Notes: generated by a model not told the origin, from the letters alone. Positions 9,348 to 18,003 are shown, numbered from the stretch's first letter. The stretch: 64,000 bases of DNA from Flavobacterium aquicola (GCF_003385115.1 NZ_QUNI01000006.1:194986-258985); one strand, 5' to 3'. Numbers and translations: made by a program.

Positions 9348-10193
9348 TTAGAATTCTAACTCAAAATAAATACTGCTTGCAGGAACAGATTCTGTAATCG
9401 CTTCACCTTTTAAAACCTCATTATTTGCATTCAAAAGCTGTAAATTAATTTTCCAATAGCCAGTCATAGTAAGAGACATTTTTCCGTGGTATAATTTATC
9501 AGCAGCTGCTTGGGTCAAATCTACGTTATTAGGCGAACCGTGATTTCCCATACTTGGCATTCTTGGATCAATTTTAATTTTAAAATTATCAACCACAGAA
9601 AAATCCATCATTGACTCCATTTTATAAAGACCAACCGTCATTTCGTTCAAAGCCACTTTCGGGTGATGAGGCTCAGCATAGGCCAGAATATACTTTACAT
9701 TATCGGTACCAGTAAACGAAGTCACTCTTTGTTTCGCCGAAGCCGGAACATCAATAATTGAAGTTGCTGTATAAGCCGTTCCATTAATTGAATAATCAAT
9801 TTTCAAATCCCAATATTCGGTGGCATTTTGTGCCATTTGGAAAACAATTGTTCCTTTATAAACGGTACCGCTTGTGCCAGCTGTTTCAATTGCCGATTTT
9901 GGACAAGAATGTGTAATCATTTTCATGTGCATTAACGGAAGCCAGCTAATCGCAGCATTTTGTATGTATTTACCAGATGCATTATCCTTAATTTTCAAGG
10001 AAATTTCATTATATCCCTGCTGTACTGGCTGGTGCGAGTACAATTCTATTGTATGATTTGTATTTGTAATTTCCTTGAACTTTGTAAGCCCTTCCAATTC
10101 GTTTACAGTAGGAGCTGTGTCATCTGAGGAACATGAACCAAAAGTTAAGGCTATACATATTATTGCAATTATATTTTTTATTTGAAATTTCAT
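9348..10193 (-). CDS. Met/His-rich lipoprotein, YtkA-like, probably copper-binding
   Basis: An upstream ATG extends the frame to 10250, but the ATG at 10193 gives a clean lipoprotein signal (MKFQIKNIIAIICIALTFGSCSS) and is preferred. The lipobox cysteine is at about residue 21. The protein of about 281 residues appears to hold two immunoglobulin-like halves. One carries ISWLPLMHMKMITHSCP, the other KIDPRMPSMGNHGSPN. Clusters of Met and His of this kind are typical of periplasmic copper-handling proteins, and the layout resembles YtkA-like domains. It lies just upstream of the OprC-like receptor. Function as a copper carrier is inferred, not shown. Confidence 0.7.
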   Translation of the reverse strand: MKFQIKNIIAIICIALTFGSCSSDDTAPTVNELEGLTKFKEITNTNHTIELYSHQPVQQGYNEISLKIKDNASGKYIQNAAISWLPLMHMKMITHSCPKSAIETAGTSGTVYKGTIVFQMAQNATEYWDLKIDYSINGTAYTATSIIDVPASAKQRVTSFTGTDNVKYILAYAEPHHPKVALNEMTVGLYKMESMMDFSVVDNFKIKIDPRMPSMGNHGSPNNVDLTQAAADKLYHGKMSLTMTGYWKINLQLLNANNEVLKGEAITESVPASSIYFELEF

Positions 10194-10318
10194 TTTCTTA
10201 ATTTTTATTTTTTTTAAACAATACATCATCATGGTATGTATCAAAAACAATTATTTTAATACAAACCACATCAGTTCACTGCTGCAAACAACAGAGAATT
10301 AGTAAACAGATCTAAATT

Positions 10319-10693
10319 TTAAGAAATAAAAATAGGAGGACGAAACACAGTATCACTATTCAGATAGAAGTAAAAGTCAGAATAGCGAGGGTTTGTTTTT
10401 TTGGTATAAGAAAAATAAAGAGTGCTTATTTTAAACGATTTAATTTCTTCAAAAAATAACACCTCTATAGGCTGCGTTGAGCCTTTTTTATCCGATGATT
10501 TTGGATTTTCTGCGTCAGAGGCTTTGGCAAGTTCTTTCATCAAATGACATTTACCATTACAATGCATTTGAGGTTTTGCCTTGTTTTCGCAGAGCACTTT
10601 TGAAATATATTCATAATTCACCACGTACTCAACAACCGGAAATATCGGTTTTAGCAGCATCATTAGTACGATTATGAATATTATTTTTTTCAC
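10319..10693 (-). CDS. Small exported Cys/His/Met protein, copper-operon leader gene
   Basis: The 124-residue protein starts with a hydrophobic signal or anchor (MKKIIFIIVLMMLLKPIFPV). A cluster CENKAKPQMHCNGKCHLMKEL at about residues 35-56 holds three Cys, two His and two Met, a plausible copper site. The C-terminal part (FRPPIFIS) is hydrophobic. I do not recognise a named family. It is first in a run with the lipoprotein and the OprC-like receptor, and it has a promoter-like TATTTTTG at 10699-10706 on the minus strand. Confidence 0.65.
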   Translation of the reverse strand: MKKIIFIIVLMMLLKPIFPVVEYVVNYEYISKVLCENKAKPQMHCNGKCHLMKELAKASDAENPKSSDKKGSTQPIEVLFFEEIKSFKISTLYFSYTKKTNPRYSDFYFYLNSDTVFRPPIFIS

Positions 10694-10698
10694 GTTGC

Positions 10699-10706
10699 AA
10701 AAATAT
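10699..10706 (-). promoter_or_regulatory. -7 element (TATTTTTG) of the copper operon
   Basis: The minus strand reads TATTTTTG just 5 bp before the start codon of the 124-residue protein, so the transcript would be nearly leaderless if this element is used. No -33 element is clear. Confidence 0.4.
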
Positions 10707-10766
10707 ACATTAATATTTTAAACTTTGGTCTTAAAATACATATTACAAACAGGATATTTCATTGAA

Positions 10767-10799
10767 ATAAAAGGGGCTTCCAATTTCGAAGCTCCTTTT
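10767..10799 (-). terminator. Terminator after the nirK-cluster porin gene
   Basis: AAAAGGGGCTTC pairs with GAAGCTCCTTTT (one G-T wobble) around a short loop. It lies 23 bp past the porin stop and would end the nirK transcript on the minus strand. Confidence 0.75.
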
Positions 10800-10821
10800 A
10801 CATTTTCAATAGAATCAATAA

Positions 10822-12099
10822 TTATTTTTTATACGAAAAAATCTGAGGGTTTACATTAATACATAACCATCCCCAATTATTAGTATGATCCACATCACCG
10901 CCTTTTAATCGCTGCATTGTATCACTTGCAAACATCTGCGAATAACCACCAGTTAAGTTTACAAATTTATGAACTGCATAACCAGCCGTAAAATCGATTT
11001 CAGTTCCAAGATAGTCGTCCATTTTGTTTCCGCTAGCATCCAGAACTGTATTGGCTGCATTAAAAACGTGCGGCAATAAGCCAAACTGCCATTTGTTCAC
11101 GTTATAACCAAATTTCAAAAATGCATCCTGCAGTCCCACCGAATTTTTATGATTACCTACATAGAAATAATCCATATAACCATTTAATCCGTGGTTAGTT
11201 CCAAAAAGAGGATTGAACGATTTTATGTCGGTACTGGAATTGTCTTGCCCTTTCCCTGAAAGAAACTCATAACCCAAACCTGCTTTGAATTTATCGGTTA
11301 CAGCATAATTGAAATTAAGCGCTGCATCAAAAGCACTTACGGAATAAGTATTGTTTTTTCCGGTTTGTCCATAAAACCATAGATTTCCGTCCCAAGATTT
11401 GCCTTTGGTATTCATATAAGTACCAAAAGTCTGCATATAATCCACTTTCAACTCGGGTGTTGGTGTTGGGATTGGGGCTGTTAATTTATTTTCGTAACCA
11501 GTGTTTAAGAACAGCAAACTCATATTTAATTTACCTAATTCGGTATGATACCAAGCGTACTGCATTGCTTTGTAAGTAGCAACTGTGTATTGTACAGCAA
11601 TATCTGATTCTCCGTTTGCATTTAAGGCAAAACCTAAATCCAAGTGGTTTTTGATGTTTTTATAAGTTACCGATACAGCGTCGTGGCTTTGCGCCTGCGG
11701 TGCCCAATCGGCTTCACCAAGGATACGCTGATTGTCGTACGAAATTACCTGACGTCCTATGCGGGTACTCCATTTTTCATTGAAATTGTATTGTGCCCAA
11801 GCCTCAAAAATCTGAATTCCGTTAACATCCGATTTGGTATTTGGCGCTACATCACCCCAGATGCGGACATTCTGCATAGTAAATTTGGTAACAAATTGAT
11901 CCTGCTTGAAATTCAAATTCAAACGCGCTCTGGAATTTATAAACTGAGCCGGTGCTTCTCCATACGGAATTGGAGCTCTATAACCATTTCTAAACTCGTA
12001 ACGAGGCTTAATCTGCAAGTTGGCATCAAACTCTTGAGCAAAAGCATTCACACTGGCAATAAGAACAACTCCCAGTATCATTTTTTGAAACATCTTCAT
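10822..12099 (-). CDS. Outer-membrane porin, alginate-export family
   Basis: The 425-residue protein has a signal peptide (1-21, VNAFA) and then alternating beta strands typical of an outer-membrane barrel. It opens with QEFDANLQIKPRYEFRNGYR and has INSRARLNLNFKQDQFVTKFTMQNVRIWGD and SWSTRIGRQVISYDNQRILGEADW-like strands, seen here as RIGRQVISYDNQRI. This fits the alginate_exp group of Bacteroidetes porins. It is the last gene of the nirK cluster (nirK, cytochrome c, nirV-like, SCO, porin), 10 bp after the SCO gene. A role in nitrite or copper passage is possible but only inferred from place. Confidence 0.78.
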   Translation of the reverse strand: MKMFQKMILGVVLIASVNAFAQEFDANLQIKPRYEFRNGYRAPIPYGEAPAQFINSRARLNLNFKQDQFVTKFTMQNVRIWGDVAPNTKSDVNGIQIFEAWAQYNFNEKWSTRIGRQVISYDNQRILGEADWAPQAQSHDAVSVTYKNIKNHLDLGFALNANGESDIAVQYTVATYKAMQYAWYHTELGKLNMSLLFLNTGYENKLTAPIPTPTPELKVDYMQTFGTYMNTKGKSWDGNLWFYGQTGKNNTYSVSAFDAALNFNYAVTDKFKAGLGYEFLSGKGQDNSSTDIKSFNPLFGTNHGLNGYMDYFYVGNHKNSVGLQDAFLKFGYNVNKWQFGLLPHVFNAANTVLDASGNKMDDYLGTEIDFTAGYAVHKFVNLTGGYSQMFASDTMQRLKGGDVDHTNNWGWLCINVNPQIFSYKK

Positions 12100-12109
12100 T
12101 TGTGAAATT

Positions 12110-12751
12110 TTAATTTAGTTTGGTAGATTCTTCAGTAATTTTATTGATCGTAGCATCCGAGTTCACACCCAATCCTTCCTGCTGATAGACTAATTCGCCT
12201 TCGGCATTAAAAACGCTTATGATATTGGAATGAGAGAAATCCATCGGAGATATTTTTTTGTAATTAACAGCCAAAACTGCTGCAAACTCTCTGGTATTTT
12301 CTTCTGTCGAACGCAAGAATAGCCATTGATCACCTTCCATTTTATTTTCAATCGAAAAGTCTTTTAACCTTTTTGGCGTATCCACTTCTGGGTCAATACT
12401 CACTAGCACCAGTTTTACATTTTCCTTGACATCACTTGGCAGACGCGATTCGATATTACGCATATCAGCCACAAGACGCGGACAAGCCGATTTACAGGAA
12501 GTATAAATCATGACCATTACGAGTACTTTCCCCCTTAAATCTTTCATTTCAATATTCTGCCCGTTTTGTGTGGTCCACTTTGACGGCAAATTGTAAATCG
12601 ACAAGTCAGAAATAGGTTTCTCCTTAGCAGTACTTTCTTTTTTGTTACAGCTTTGAATAACTAAAAAAAAAGCAAAAATGGGTAAAACAAGTAAAAAATA
12701 CCATGCTGTTTTAAAAATCCCTTTACGATTTTGGTCTAAAATACCTTTCAT
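12110..12751 (-). CDS. SCO family copper chaperone/thiol protein
   Basis: SCO proteins deliver copper to the CuA site of oxidases and related enzymes. The ATG at 12751 is chosen over the upstream one at 12805, which would overlap the preceding gene. The 213-residue protein has a membrane anchor or lipoprotein signal (about 13-35, ending VIQSC). A thioredoxin fold follows, with the copper motif TSCKSACP (CxxxC) near residue 97, the VSIDPEVDTPKRL segment, and the distal histidine in DFSHSN. All three copper ligands are thus present. In this cluster it probably metallates NirK. Confidence 0.9.
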   Translation of the reverse strand: MKGILDQNRKGIFKTAWYFLLVLPIFAFFLVIQSCNKKESTAKEKPISDLSIYNLPSKWTTQNGQNIEMKDLRGKVLVMVMIYTSCKSACPRLVADMRNIESRLPSDVKENVKLVLVSIDPEVDTPKRLKDFSIENKMEGDQWLFLRSTEENTREFAAVLAVNYKKISPMDFSHSNIISVFNAEGELVYQQEGLGVNSDATINKITEESTKLN

Positions 12752-12789
12752 ATTTTTGATTGGTTTTGGTTGGTTTAAGAAAGTACGAA

Positions 12790-13554
12790 TTAATCTTTGG
12801 CACATCTAAAACCTAAGTTTCTTGTAGTATAATTTGCTTTAAGACTTCCCCTAAAAGCGTAACGCATAAAAGCGGCATAATTCATCAAATCGGTGGCGTT
12901 TACTGATCCGCTTCCGCAAAAAAGGTTCTTGTCGGTAGCTTTGTCTTTTCTGGATTCTCCCGAAAGGAAAATGCTGTTGAAGTCAGCCGTCCATTCCCAA
13001 ACCAATCCATGCATATCGTAAACTCCCCAGTAATTTTTGAAAGTTTTCCCTATCGGATTCGCATAGGCATTTGGCTTTTCATACCAAGACATAATGTATT
13101 TATTGAATTCTTCTTTGGTGCGGGCATCCACCCTTTTTTCATCGGCCATCGCCACAAATTCCCATTCATCCATAGTAGGCAGTCTTTTGCCTTGGCACTC
13201 GCAATATTTCTTGGCAGCAAACCACGAAACATTTGTTATTGGTGCATTACTTAGATTATTTTTTCCAAAATCAAAATCACTTTTCCACTGAGACAGATAA
13301 CTTTTATCGGCAAATAATCCTTTCATTTTAGATCGGCTGTATTCTGGATATTTCTTCACAAAAGCCAAATATTGCTCATAAGTAACTGGGTAAACATCCA
13401 GCTTGAATGGCGCAACTTTCACCGGTTTTTTGTTGGTAGCACCATAAAGGGGGACAAAAGTCCCCCCATCTATAGCTGCCATATTAACATCTTGAGCACA
13501 AAGAGAACTTATAAATAATAAAAAGAAAATTGCTGTTTTTATTCTTGAAATCAT
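12790..13554 (-). CDS. nirV: NirV-like protein, formylglycine-generating-enzyme fold
   Basis: The 254-residue protein has a signal peptide (1-20, SSLCAQ) and an FGE-sulfatase fold. Visible landmarks are GGTFVPLYGATNKKPVKVAPF, VTYEQYLAFVKKYPEYS, PITNVSWFAAKKYCECQGKRLPTMDEWEF, GVYDMHGLVWEWT and the end NLGFRCAKD. The two redox cysteines of true FGE, expected in the region before the final LGFRC, are not there. It is therefore unlikely to make formylglycine. NirV proteins next to nirK in other denitrifiers belong to this family and have no known function. The gene lies 21 bp after the cytochrome c gene. Confidence 0.8.
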   Translation of the reverse strand: MISRIKTAIFFLLFISSLCAQDVNMAAIDGGTFVPLYGATNKKPVKVAPFKLDVYPVTYEQYLAFVKKYPEYSRSKMKGLFADKSYLSQWKSDFDFGKNNLSNAPITNVSWFAAKKYCECQGKRLPTMDEWEFVAMADEKRVDARTKEEFNKYIMSWYEKPNAYANPIGKTFKNYWGVYDMHGLVWEWTADFNSIFLSGESRKDKATDKNLFCGSGSVNATDLMNYAAFMRYAFRGSLKANYTTRNLGFRCAKD

Positions 13555-13575
13555 TACTCTTTGGCTTTAGTTATA

Positions 13576-13953
13576 TTATTTTCTTTGGGCTTTCACCATC
13601 GCTACAGTCACCACTTTTTTGGTGTTACCCCAGTTTGCGTAAACGTAAGTCAATACGTCAGCAATCTGCTGGTCACTCAAAGCCTGCGGAGGCATCGCAG
13701 TTGTGTATTTTTTTCCGTTTACGGTAATCGGAGCATTAGACCCTTTGATTACTTGTTTGATGGCGCGGTTCACGTCAGCATTCAAATAATCCGATTTTGC
13801 CAATGGTGGAAATGCACCTGGAATTCCAGCACCTGTCGCCTGATGACAGGCAATACAGGTTTTGGTATAAACTCCTTTTCCTTTATTTACATCTTGGCTA
13901 AAGCCTTTCAAACCTAATCCCATCATTGCGATGCAAAGAATATACTTTTTCAT
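13576..13953 (-). CDS. Periplasmic class I cytochrome c
   Basis: The 125-residue protein has a signal peptide (1-19, KGFSQ), one heme site (CIACHQ), and the distal methionine probably in YTTAMPPQAL. It is clearly a paralogue of the C-terminal domain of the neighbouring NirK: CIACHQATGAGIPGAFPPLA against [20 protein letters not shown], and VADVLTYVY against IADVLTYVY. It likely carries electrons to NirK or to NorC. The two copies probably arose by duplication, one of them fused to nirK. Confidence 0.92.
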   Translation of the reverse strand: MKKYILCIAMMGLGLKGFSQDVNKGKGVYTKTCIACHQATGAGIPGAFPPLAKSDYLNADVNRAIKQVIKGSNAPITVNGKKYTTAMPPQALSDQQIADVLTYVYANWGNTKKVVTVAMVKAQRK

Positions 13954-14018
13954 TGTTTTTTTATTATTAGTTATTTTTTTTTTTGAAAATTTTAAACTGA
14001 ATTTGATTTTTATTTTTT

Positions 14019-14121
14019 GGAGCAGAAAGATTGTGCATTTTCAGGAAGTTTTGACCCGCTATCCGTTGCAATCTTGTGTGCCGAACCCCGGCACACAAGG
14101 ATTTTCACTTCTATCGGGGCT
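14019..14121 (-). repeat. Variable-hairpin intergenic repeat, copy 2
   Basis: Read on the minus strand it runs AGCCCCGATAGAAGTGAAAATC, hairpin, ATTGCAACGGATAGCGGG and ends TTTCTGCTCC (given in pieces). The stem is CTTGTGTGCC with GGCACACAAG around the loop GGGGTTC. Flanks match the other copies; the stem does not. Confidence 0.85.
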
Positions 14122-14248
14122 AAAAGGGAACATTCTGCTTTTTTACGAGATTTCTAAAAATTAAAAAAACGAGTTCAGATGATTTTATTAAACTTAGCTA
14201 TATGCTCTACGAATGAAGCTTTTCAACATTCCAATAATCCTCAAACTT

Positions 14249-14348
14249 GTCATGCTGACGGAGGAAGCATCCCCACAAGTAGCTCCATAACGAATAGGAC
14301 TTAGTTTGCGGACATACTAACGAAGATTCCTCCTCCGTCGGAATGACA
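14249..14348. repeat. Palindromic TGTCAT...ATGACA repeat
   Basis: The ends are inverted: TGTCAT, then GACGGAGGA at the left, and TCCTCCGTC, then ATGACA at the right. The middle contains ACAAGTAGCTC and GGACTTAGTTTG, also found in the copy at 47803-47891. This is a short interspersed repeat without a gene. Confidence 0.8.
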
Positions 14349-14371
14349 ATAATGGGTATAACCATTGTGTA

Positions 14372-15862
14372 TTAATGTTCTCCCGTTGCTTTAGGAGCAG
14401 GTTTTGCTCTCACAGCTTTTACCATTTGAGGAGTAACTGTTGTTTTGTTATTACTCCAGCTGTTGTAAACATAAGTCAATACATCAGCAACTTCTTCATC
14501 GGTTAAATTCTGGCTCGTCATCACATTATTGAATTTCTTTCCATTTACTGTAATTTCACCGCTCAATCCGTGTAATACAGCACTAATTGCTCTACTAGGA
14601 TTCGCATTCAGGAAATCTGATTTTGCCAATGGAGGAAACGCATTTGGAACACCCTGCCCTTCCGATTGGTGACAGGCAAAACAAGTTCTTCCAAACAATT
14701 CTTTACCCGATTTAATTTGTTCAGGAACTGTTTTGGCAACAATACTTTTTGCAACGCCATTTTCTTTTGGCATGTTTTGAATCGTACCGCCTTCAGGCAG
14801 GTAAATTCCTTCTTGAATTGTTCCTGAATATACTTTTTTGTTTTCCTCCCCTTCTACTTTCAGCATTCCAAGAGCTCCTTTGTTGAATGCTCTAAAAATA
14901 GAGTGATCCACTAAGATAAATGTACCAGGAACGTCTACTTTAAATTCCACAATCGCAGAACCTCCAGCCGGAATCAATGTTGTCTGTACATTTTTGTTAA
15001 TCATTTCTCCTCCTTCGATGTGTACTTTGTCAAAAATCTCACCAATTACGTGGAATGAAGAAACCAAATTAGGACCTCCATTACCCATAAAAATACGTAC
15101 TGTTTCGCCAACTTTGGCAGTAATTGCTTTGTCTCCGGCAACAGCTCCCACTTTTCCGTTGAAAACCACATAATCAGGCTCTTCCTTGATAGCTTTATTC
15201 ATGTCAAACGGCTGTTTGCCTTGTTCTCCATAAGCACCTTTGGTATAGAAATCCCCTTGCATGATGTAGTATTCTTTGTCCACTGGTGGCAATCCTCCTT
15301 CTGGTTCAACCAAAATCAAACCGTACATTCCGTTTGCAATGTGCATTCCCACTGGAGCTGTCGCACAATGATACACATACAAACCTGGATTTAAAGTTTT
15401 GAAATTGAATACTTTTTCGTGTCCTGGTGCTACCAATGATGATGTTGCTCCTCCACCTGGTCCTGTCACAGCATGCAAATCGATATTGTGAGGCATTTTA
15501 TTGTCTGGATGGTTTTTGAGATGAAATTCAACCTCATCACCCACTCTGGTTCTGATGAAACTTCCTGGAACGGAACCTCCAAAAGTCCAATAGGTATATT
15601 TTACCCCATCGGCCATTTCTCCTTCCTGTTCTTTGATTTCCATATTTACGACCAATTTCATTGCTGGTCGGTCACCTACTGGTTTTGGAACCAAAGGCGG
15701 AGCTGTCAATTCGGCTTCTTTTTGGCCTTCAACTTTAATTTTTTCATAATACTTGGCATCGTGTTCTTCTTCTTTTTTACCGCATGAAGTAATACAAAAT
15801 ACTGCAAGCAATACCAAGGTTTTCAAGCCAAAGTGTTCGCTAAATTTTAATGGTCTTTTCAT
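14372..15862 (-). CDS. nirK: Copper nitrite reductase fused to C-terminal cytochrome c
   Basis: NirK reduces nitrite to NO in the periplasm. The 496-residue protein has a lipoprotein signal with the cysteine near residue 27 (ITSCGKK). Two cupredoxin domains follow. Ligand segments are [10 protein letters not shown] (type 1/2 histidines), [19 protein letters not shown] (type 1 Cys, His, Met) and [16 protein letters not shown] (type 2 His). A class I cytochrome c domain is fused at the C-terminus (about 395-480, heme site CFACHQ). Such a fusion lets the enzyme take electrons through its own heme. The promoter region carries an FNR-like dyad at about -41.5 and a second palindrome after the start site (15892-15963). 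Confidence 0.96.
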   Translation of the reverse strand: MKRPLKFSEHFGLKTLVLLAVFCITSCGKKEEEHDAKYYEKIKVEGQKEAELTAPPLVPKPVGDRPAMKLVVNMEIKEQEGEMADGVKYTYWTFGGSVPGSFIRTRVGDEVEFHLKNHPDNKMPHNIDLHAVTGPGGGATSSLVAPGHEKVFNFKTLNPGLYVYHCATAPVGMHIANGMYGLILVEPEGGLPPVDKEYYIMQGDFYTKGAYGEQGKQPFDMNKAIKEEPDYVVFNGKVGAVAGDKAITAKVGETVRIFMGNGGPNLVSSFHVIGEIFDKVHIEGGEMINKNVQTTLIPAGGSAIVEFKVDVPGTFILVDHSIFRAFNKGALGMLKVEGEENKKVYSGTIQEGIYLPEGGTIQNMPKENGVAKSIVAKTVPEQIKSGKELFGRTCFACHQSEGQGVPNAFPPLAKSDFLNANPSRAISAVLHGLSGEITVNGKKFNNVMTSQNLTDEEVADVLTYVYNSWSNNKTTVTPQMVKAVRAKPAPKATGEH

Positions 15863-15891
15863 TTTTATTTTTGGTTTTAGAATAGATTTTA

Positions 15892-15963
15892 ATTACGGAC
15901 AATTATATCTTTTATAGTGTAAAATTAAAATATCAGTTTCAAAAAAAGGATGATAAATATCAT
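15892..15963 (-). promoter_or_regulatory. nirK promoter: FNR-like dyad, -7 element and 24-bp palindrome
   Basis: A perfect dyad ATGAT-AAAT-ATCAT lies at 15950-15963. Its centre is 36.5 bp from the last base of TAATTTTA (15920-15927, minus strand), one base off the TAnnTTTG consensus. Downstream, at 15892-15915, the minus strand has ATAAAAGATATAATTGTC, a degenerate copy of the palindrome ATAAAAGA-N8-TCTTTTAT. The same layout is found before norC and the nitrate transporter gene. Confidence 0.75.
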
Positions 15964-15988
15964 ATTCCTTAACTTTTTTTTATGATTC

Positions 15989-16231
15989 TCACTTTAACGA
16001 AATAACCAAAACTGTGAACAAAACTAATGTAAGCGTCAAACTAATTTTCCAAAACGAATGCGCTTTCTTCAATTCCATAAACTGAAAAGCCACTAATAGG
16101 AATTTAACCACCGCAAACAGCATAATCAAAGGAGCAACAACATCTGAACTCCCATACCAACCAACCATGCAAACAACTGTAAAAGTGACTATTAACAATA
16201 AAATATAGACTAAAATTAATGATTTTTCCAT
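15989..16231 (-). CDS. Small oxidase subunit IV / NorF-like membrane protein
   Basis: The ATG at 16231 is preferred: it starts 2 bp after the stop of the upstream norE gene and begins MEKSLILVYI, while an upstream start would overlap that gene. The 80-residue protein has three hydrophobic segments, matching the prokaryotic cytochrome oxidase subunit IV family, to which NorF belongs. NorF helps nitric-oxide reductase activity but is not part of the enzyme. It is directly coupled to norE and followed by the nirK promoter. Confidence 0.75.
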   Translation of the reverse strand: MEKSLILVYILLLIVTFTVVCMVGWYGSSDVVAPLIMLFAVVKFLLVAFQFMELKKAHSFWKISLTLTLVLFTVLVISLK

Positions 16232-16233
16232 AA

Positions 16234-16815
16234 TTAAAAAAATAAATAAAGAATTGGAAATAACAGTAACCAAATCAAATCACACATATGCCAAAAAGCT
16301 CCGCAAGCTTCAATATCTTCAACTGTAGTATCAGAATTTTTCTTAGTCATTCCGTAGTTTGTCCACACCAAAATGACCAATCCCATAATCACGTGGATAA
16401 CGTGAAATCCAGTCAACAGCCAATAAAAGGTGTAAAACATATTGGTGTCCAAAGTAATCCCACTTTCTATTTTATGGTAATATTCAACGCTTTTTAATGC
16501 CAAGAATAAAAATCCGCCAAGCATTGCCAATTTAAAATACAAAGAAGATTTCTTAACTTCGTTTTCTTTGAACAAATGCACAGCATTGGCCATAAAAAAA
16601 CCGCTGGTCAATAAGAAAATAGTGTTCACTGTTCCGAAAACCGTATTCAATTCCATTCGCGACTCATGAAAAACTGTGGCGTTCTCGGTTCCGTAATACA
16701 CAAATGCCAGCAATGCCATCCCGAAAGTGATGAGTTCCAAAAAAATGATGATCCACATCAGGATGCCTCCAGGGGGATAGTAGATGTTTTTGTAGTTTAT
16801 TTTTAAACTTTCCAT
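16234..16815 (-). CDS. norE: NorE-like cytochrome c oxidase subunit III family protein
   Basis: The 193-residue protein has five hydrophobic helices in the subunit III pattern, with LMWIIIFLELITFGMALLAFVYYG at the start, HLFKENEVKKSSLYFKLAMLGGFLFLALKSVEYYHKI in the middle and GFHVIHVIMGLVILVW, then WHMCDLIWLLLFPILYLFF at the end. NorE proteins are single subunit III homologues beside nor genes, and no oxidase subunit I or II is nearby. It is coupled to the norF-like gene. NorE is thought to assist assembly or proton handling of NO reductase. Confidence 0.85.
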   Translation of the reverse strand: MESLKINYKNIYYPPGGILMWIIIFLELITFGMALLAFVYYGTENATVFHESRMELNTVFGTVNTIFLLTSGFFMANAVHLFKENEVKKSSLYFKLAMLGGFLFLALKSVEYYHKIESGITLDTNMFYTFYWLLTGFHVIHVIMGLVILVWTNYGMTKKNSDTTVEDIEACGAFWHMCDLIWLLLFPILYLFF

Positions 16816-17012
16816 TTGATTTTAGATTGAAGATTAACGATTTTAGATTTATGATTTTGTGCTAAACGATAGAGGAATAATCAAAGATTTTAGATATTGA
16901 AAAACGAAGTCGATTATTTCAGCTTTTTCTTTTGTGGATAATGCTTAAAAAACTAATCTTTCTGCTTCAAAATCAGAAACCAAAAATCGTTAATCAAAAA
17001 TCAGAAATCTTT

Positions 17013-17978
17013 TCATTCCCAATCCAACAAACGTTTTTCACCGTCAATTTTCTTAATATCGGTGATATCCTGCGACATTTCGATTACGCCTTTGTAGTTT
17101 TTATTAGCATCCCTCACGGCAAAATAGCGGATGTAAATCAATCTATCTTTATAGTTGATCCAAAACGAGGATTCATTTTGAGTTCCTTTGCGGAATTCTT
17201 CGAGGATTTTCAGCACCGTTCCCACGCTTTTTGGCGGATGGCAAAACTTCACTTCACGACCAATGATTCCTGCACTTCTCGGAAAAACTCGTTCTTCTCC
17301 TCGATTGTAGAAAATGACCCTGTCGTTTTCATCCACATAAGTCAAGTCCAACGGCATCGTTCTCAAAAGCAGATTCACTTGCTCCACGGTCATATAACCT
17401 TCGTCGTAATGCGAGGTATTTTCCAACGAAAAAGGCATTTCCCTCACGGTGAAATCTTCACTTGGGTGAATGTATTCGACTTTTGGGAAAGACGGTGGCG
17501 TTTGTGAAAGCATCCAGCCGATTTCCTCTTCGCCTTTGCGCATTTCGATCCAATCATTTTCGGTAAGAATATCTAGTGCATTTGGGAACAGCACATTTTC
17601 CTCCACACCCAACAATCGATAGATTCCGTCCACCAAAAAAGTAGTATTAGTTGCTATTCTATCGGGATTGTTCATTTTGACATAGTACTGAATCAAGCGG
17701 ATTTGCTCTCTCAAATTATCGTGGAAAGACCACATTCCCTGCGACGGACCAACCCAGCCTTTTTTTTCCAAAAAAGGAAAAAGCTGATTTTCCTTGCGAG
17801 CAAAACGTTTCTCTATCGTTAGCAGTTGATTGAATATGTTGGTATATTTTGGTAAATCAATCGCTGGGTCAACATTTTTGATCTCTTCCAAAAGAGACAC
17901 TATTAATTCTTTTTCCTGAAAGTAAATCCAAACGGGATGACCTTCGGGCAATACTGGGGTATCTGTTGTATCTGTCAT
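17013..17978 (-). CDS. DUF438 / hemerythrin-like / PAS protein of the nor cluster
   Basis: The start at 17978 (MTDTTDTPVLPEG) is chosen, although an in-frame start 7 codons earlier is possible. The protein of about 321 residues has an N-terminal helical part (GHPVWIYFQEKELIVSLLEEI and EKRFARKENQLFPFLEKKG) that looks like DUF438 and hemerythrin-type segments. A C-terminal PAS domain follows (about 200-310: VDENDRVIFYNRGEERVFPRSAGIIGREVKFCHPPKS). Such proteins bind iron or heme-like ligands and may sense NO or redox state. It lies between norD and norE. The molecular role is unknown. Confidence 0.75.
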   Translation of the reverse strand: MTDTTDTPVLPEGHPVWIYFQEKELIVSLLEEIKNVDPAIDLPKYTNIFNQLLTIEKRFARKENQLFPFLEKKGWVGPSQGMWSFHDNLREQIRLIQYYVKMNNPDRIATNTTFLVDGIYRLLGVEENVLFPNALDILTENDWIEMRKGEEEIGWMLSQTPPSFPKVEYIHPSEDFTVREMPFSLENTSHYDEGYMTVEQVNLLLRTMPLDLTYVDENDRVIFYNRGEERVFPRSAGIIGREVKFCHPPKSVGTVLKILEEFRKGTQNESSFWINYKDRLIYIRYFAVRDANKNYKGVIEMSQDITDIKKIDGEKRLLDWE

Positions 17979-18003
17979 TTTAATTAAATTTTGAACCATT
18001 TTA

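Larger units (their letters stand above)
13954..14371. other. Intergenic region between nirK and cytochrome c, filled with two repeats
   Basis: This 418-bp gap contains a minus-strand copy of the variable-hairpin repeat (14019-14121) and a palindromic repeat (14249-14348). No further gene was seen. It separates nirK from the other genes of its cluster. Confidence 0.7.

Noticed and set aside
10193-10250. Longer start for the copper-operon lipoprotein
   Set aside because: The upstream 19 residues would hide the lipoprotein signal, which fits exactly from the ATG at 10193.
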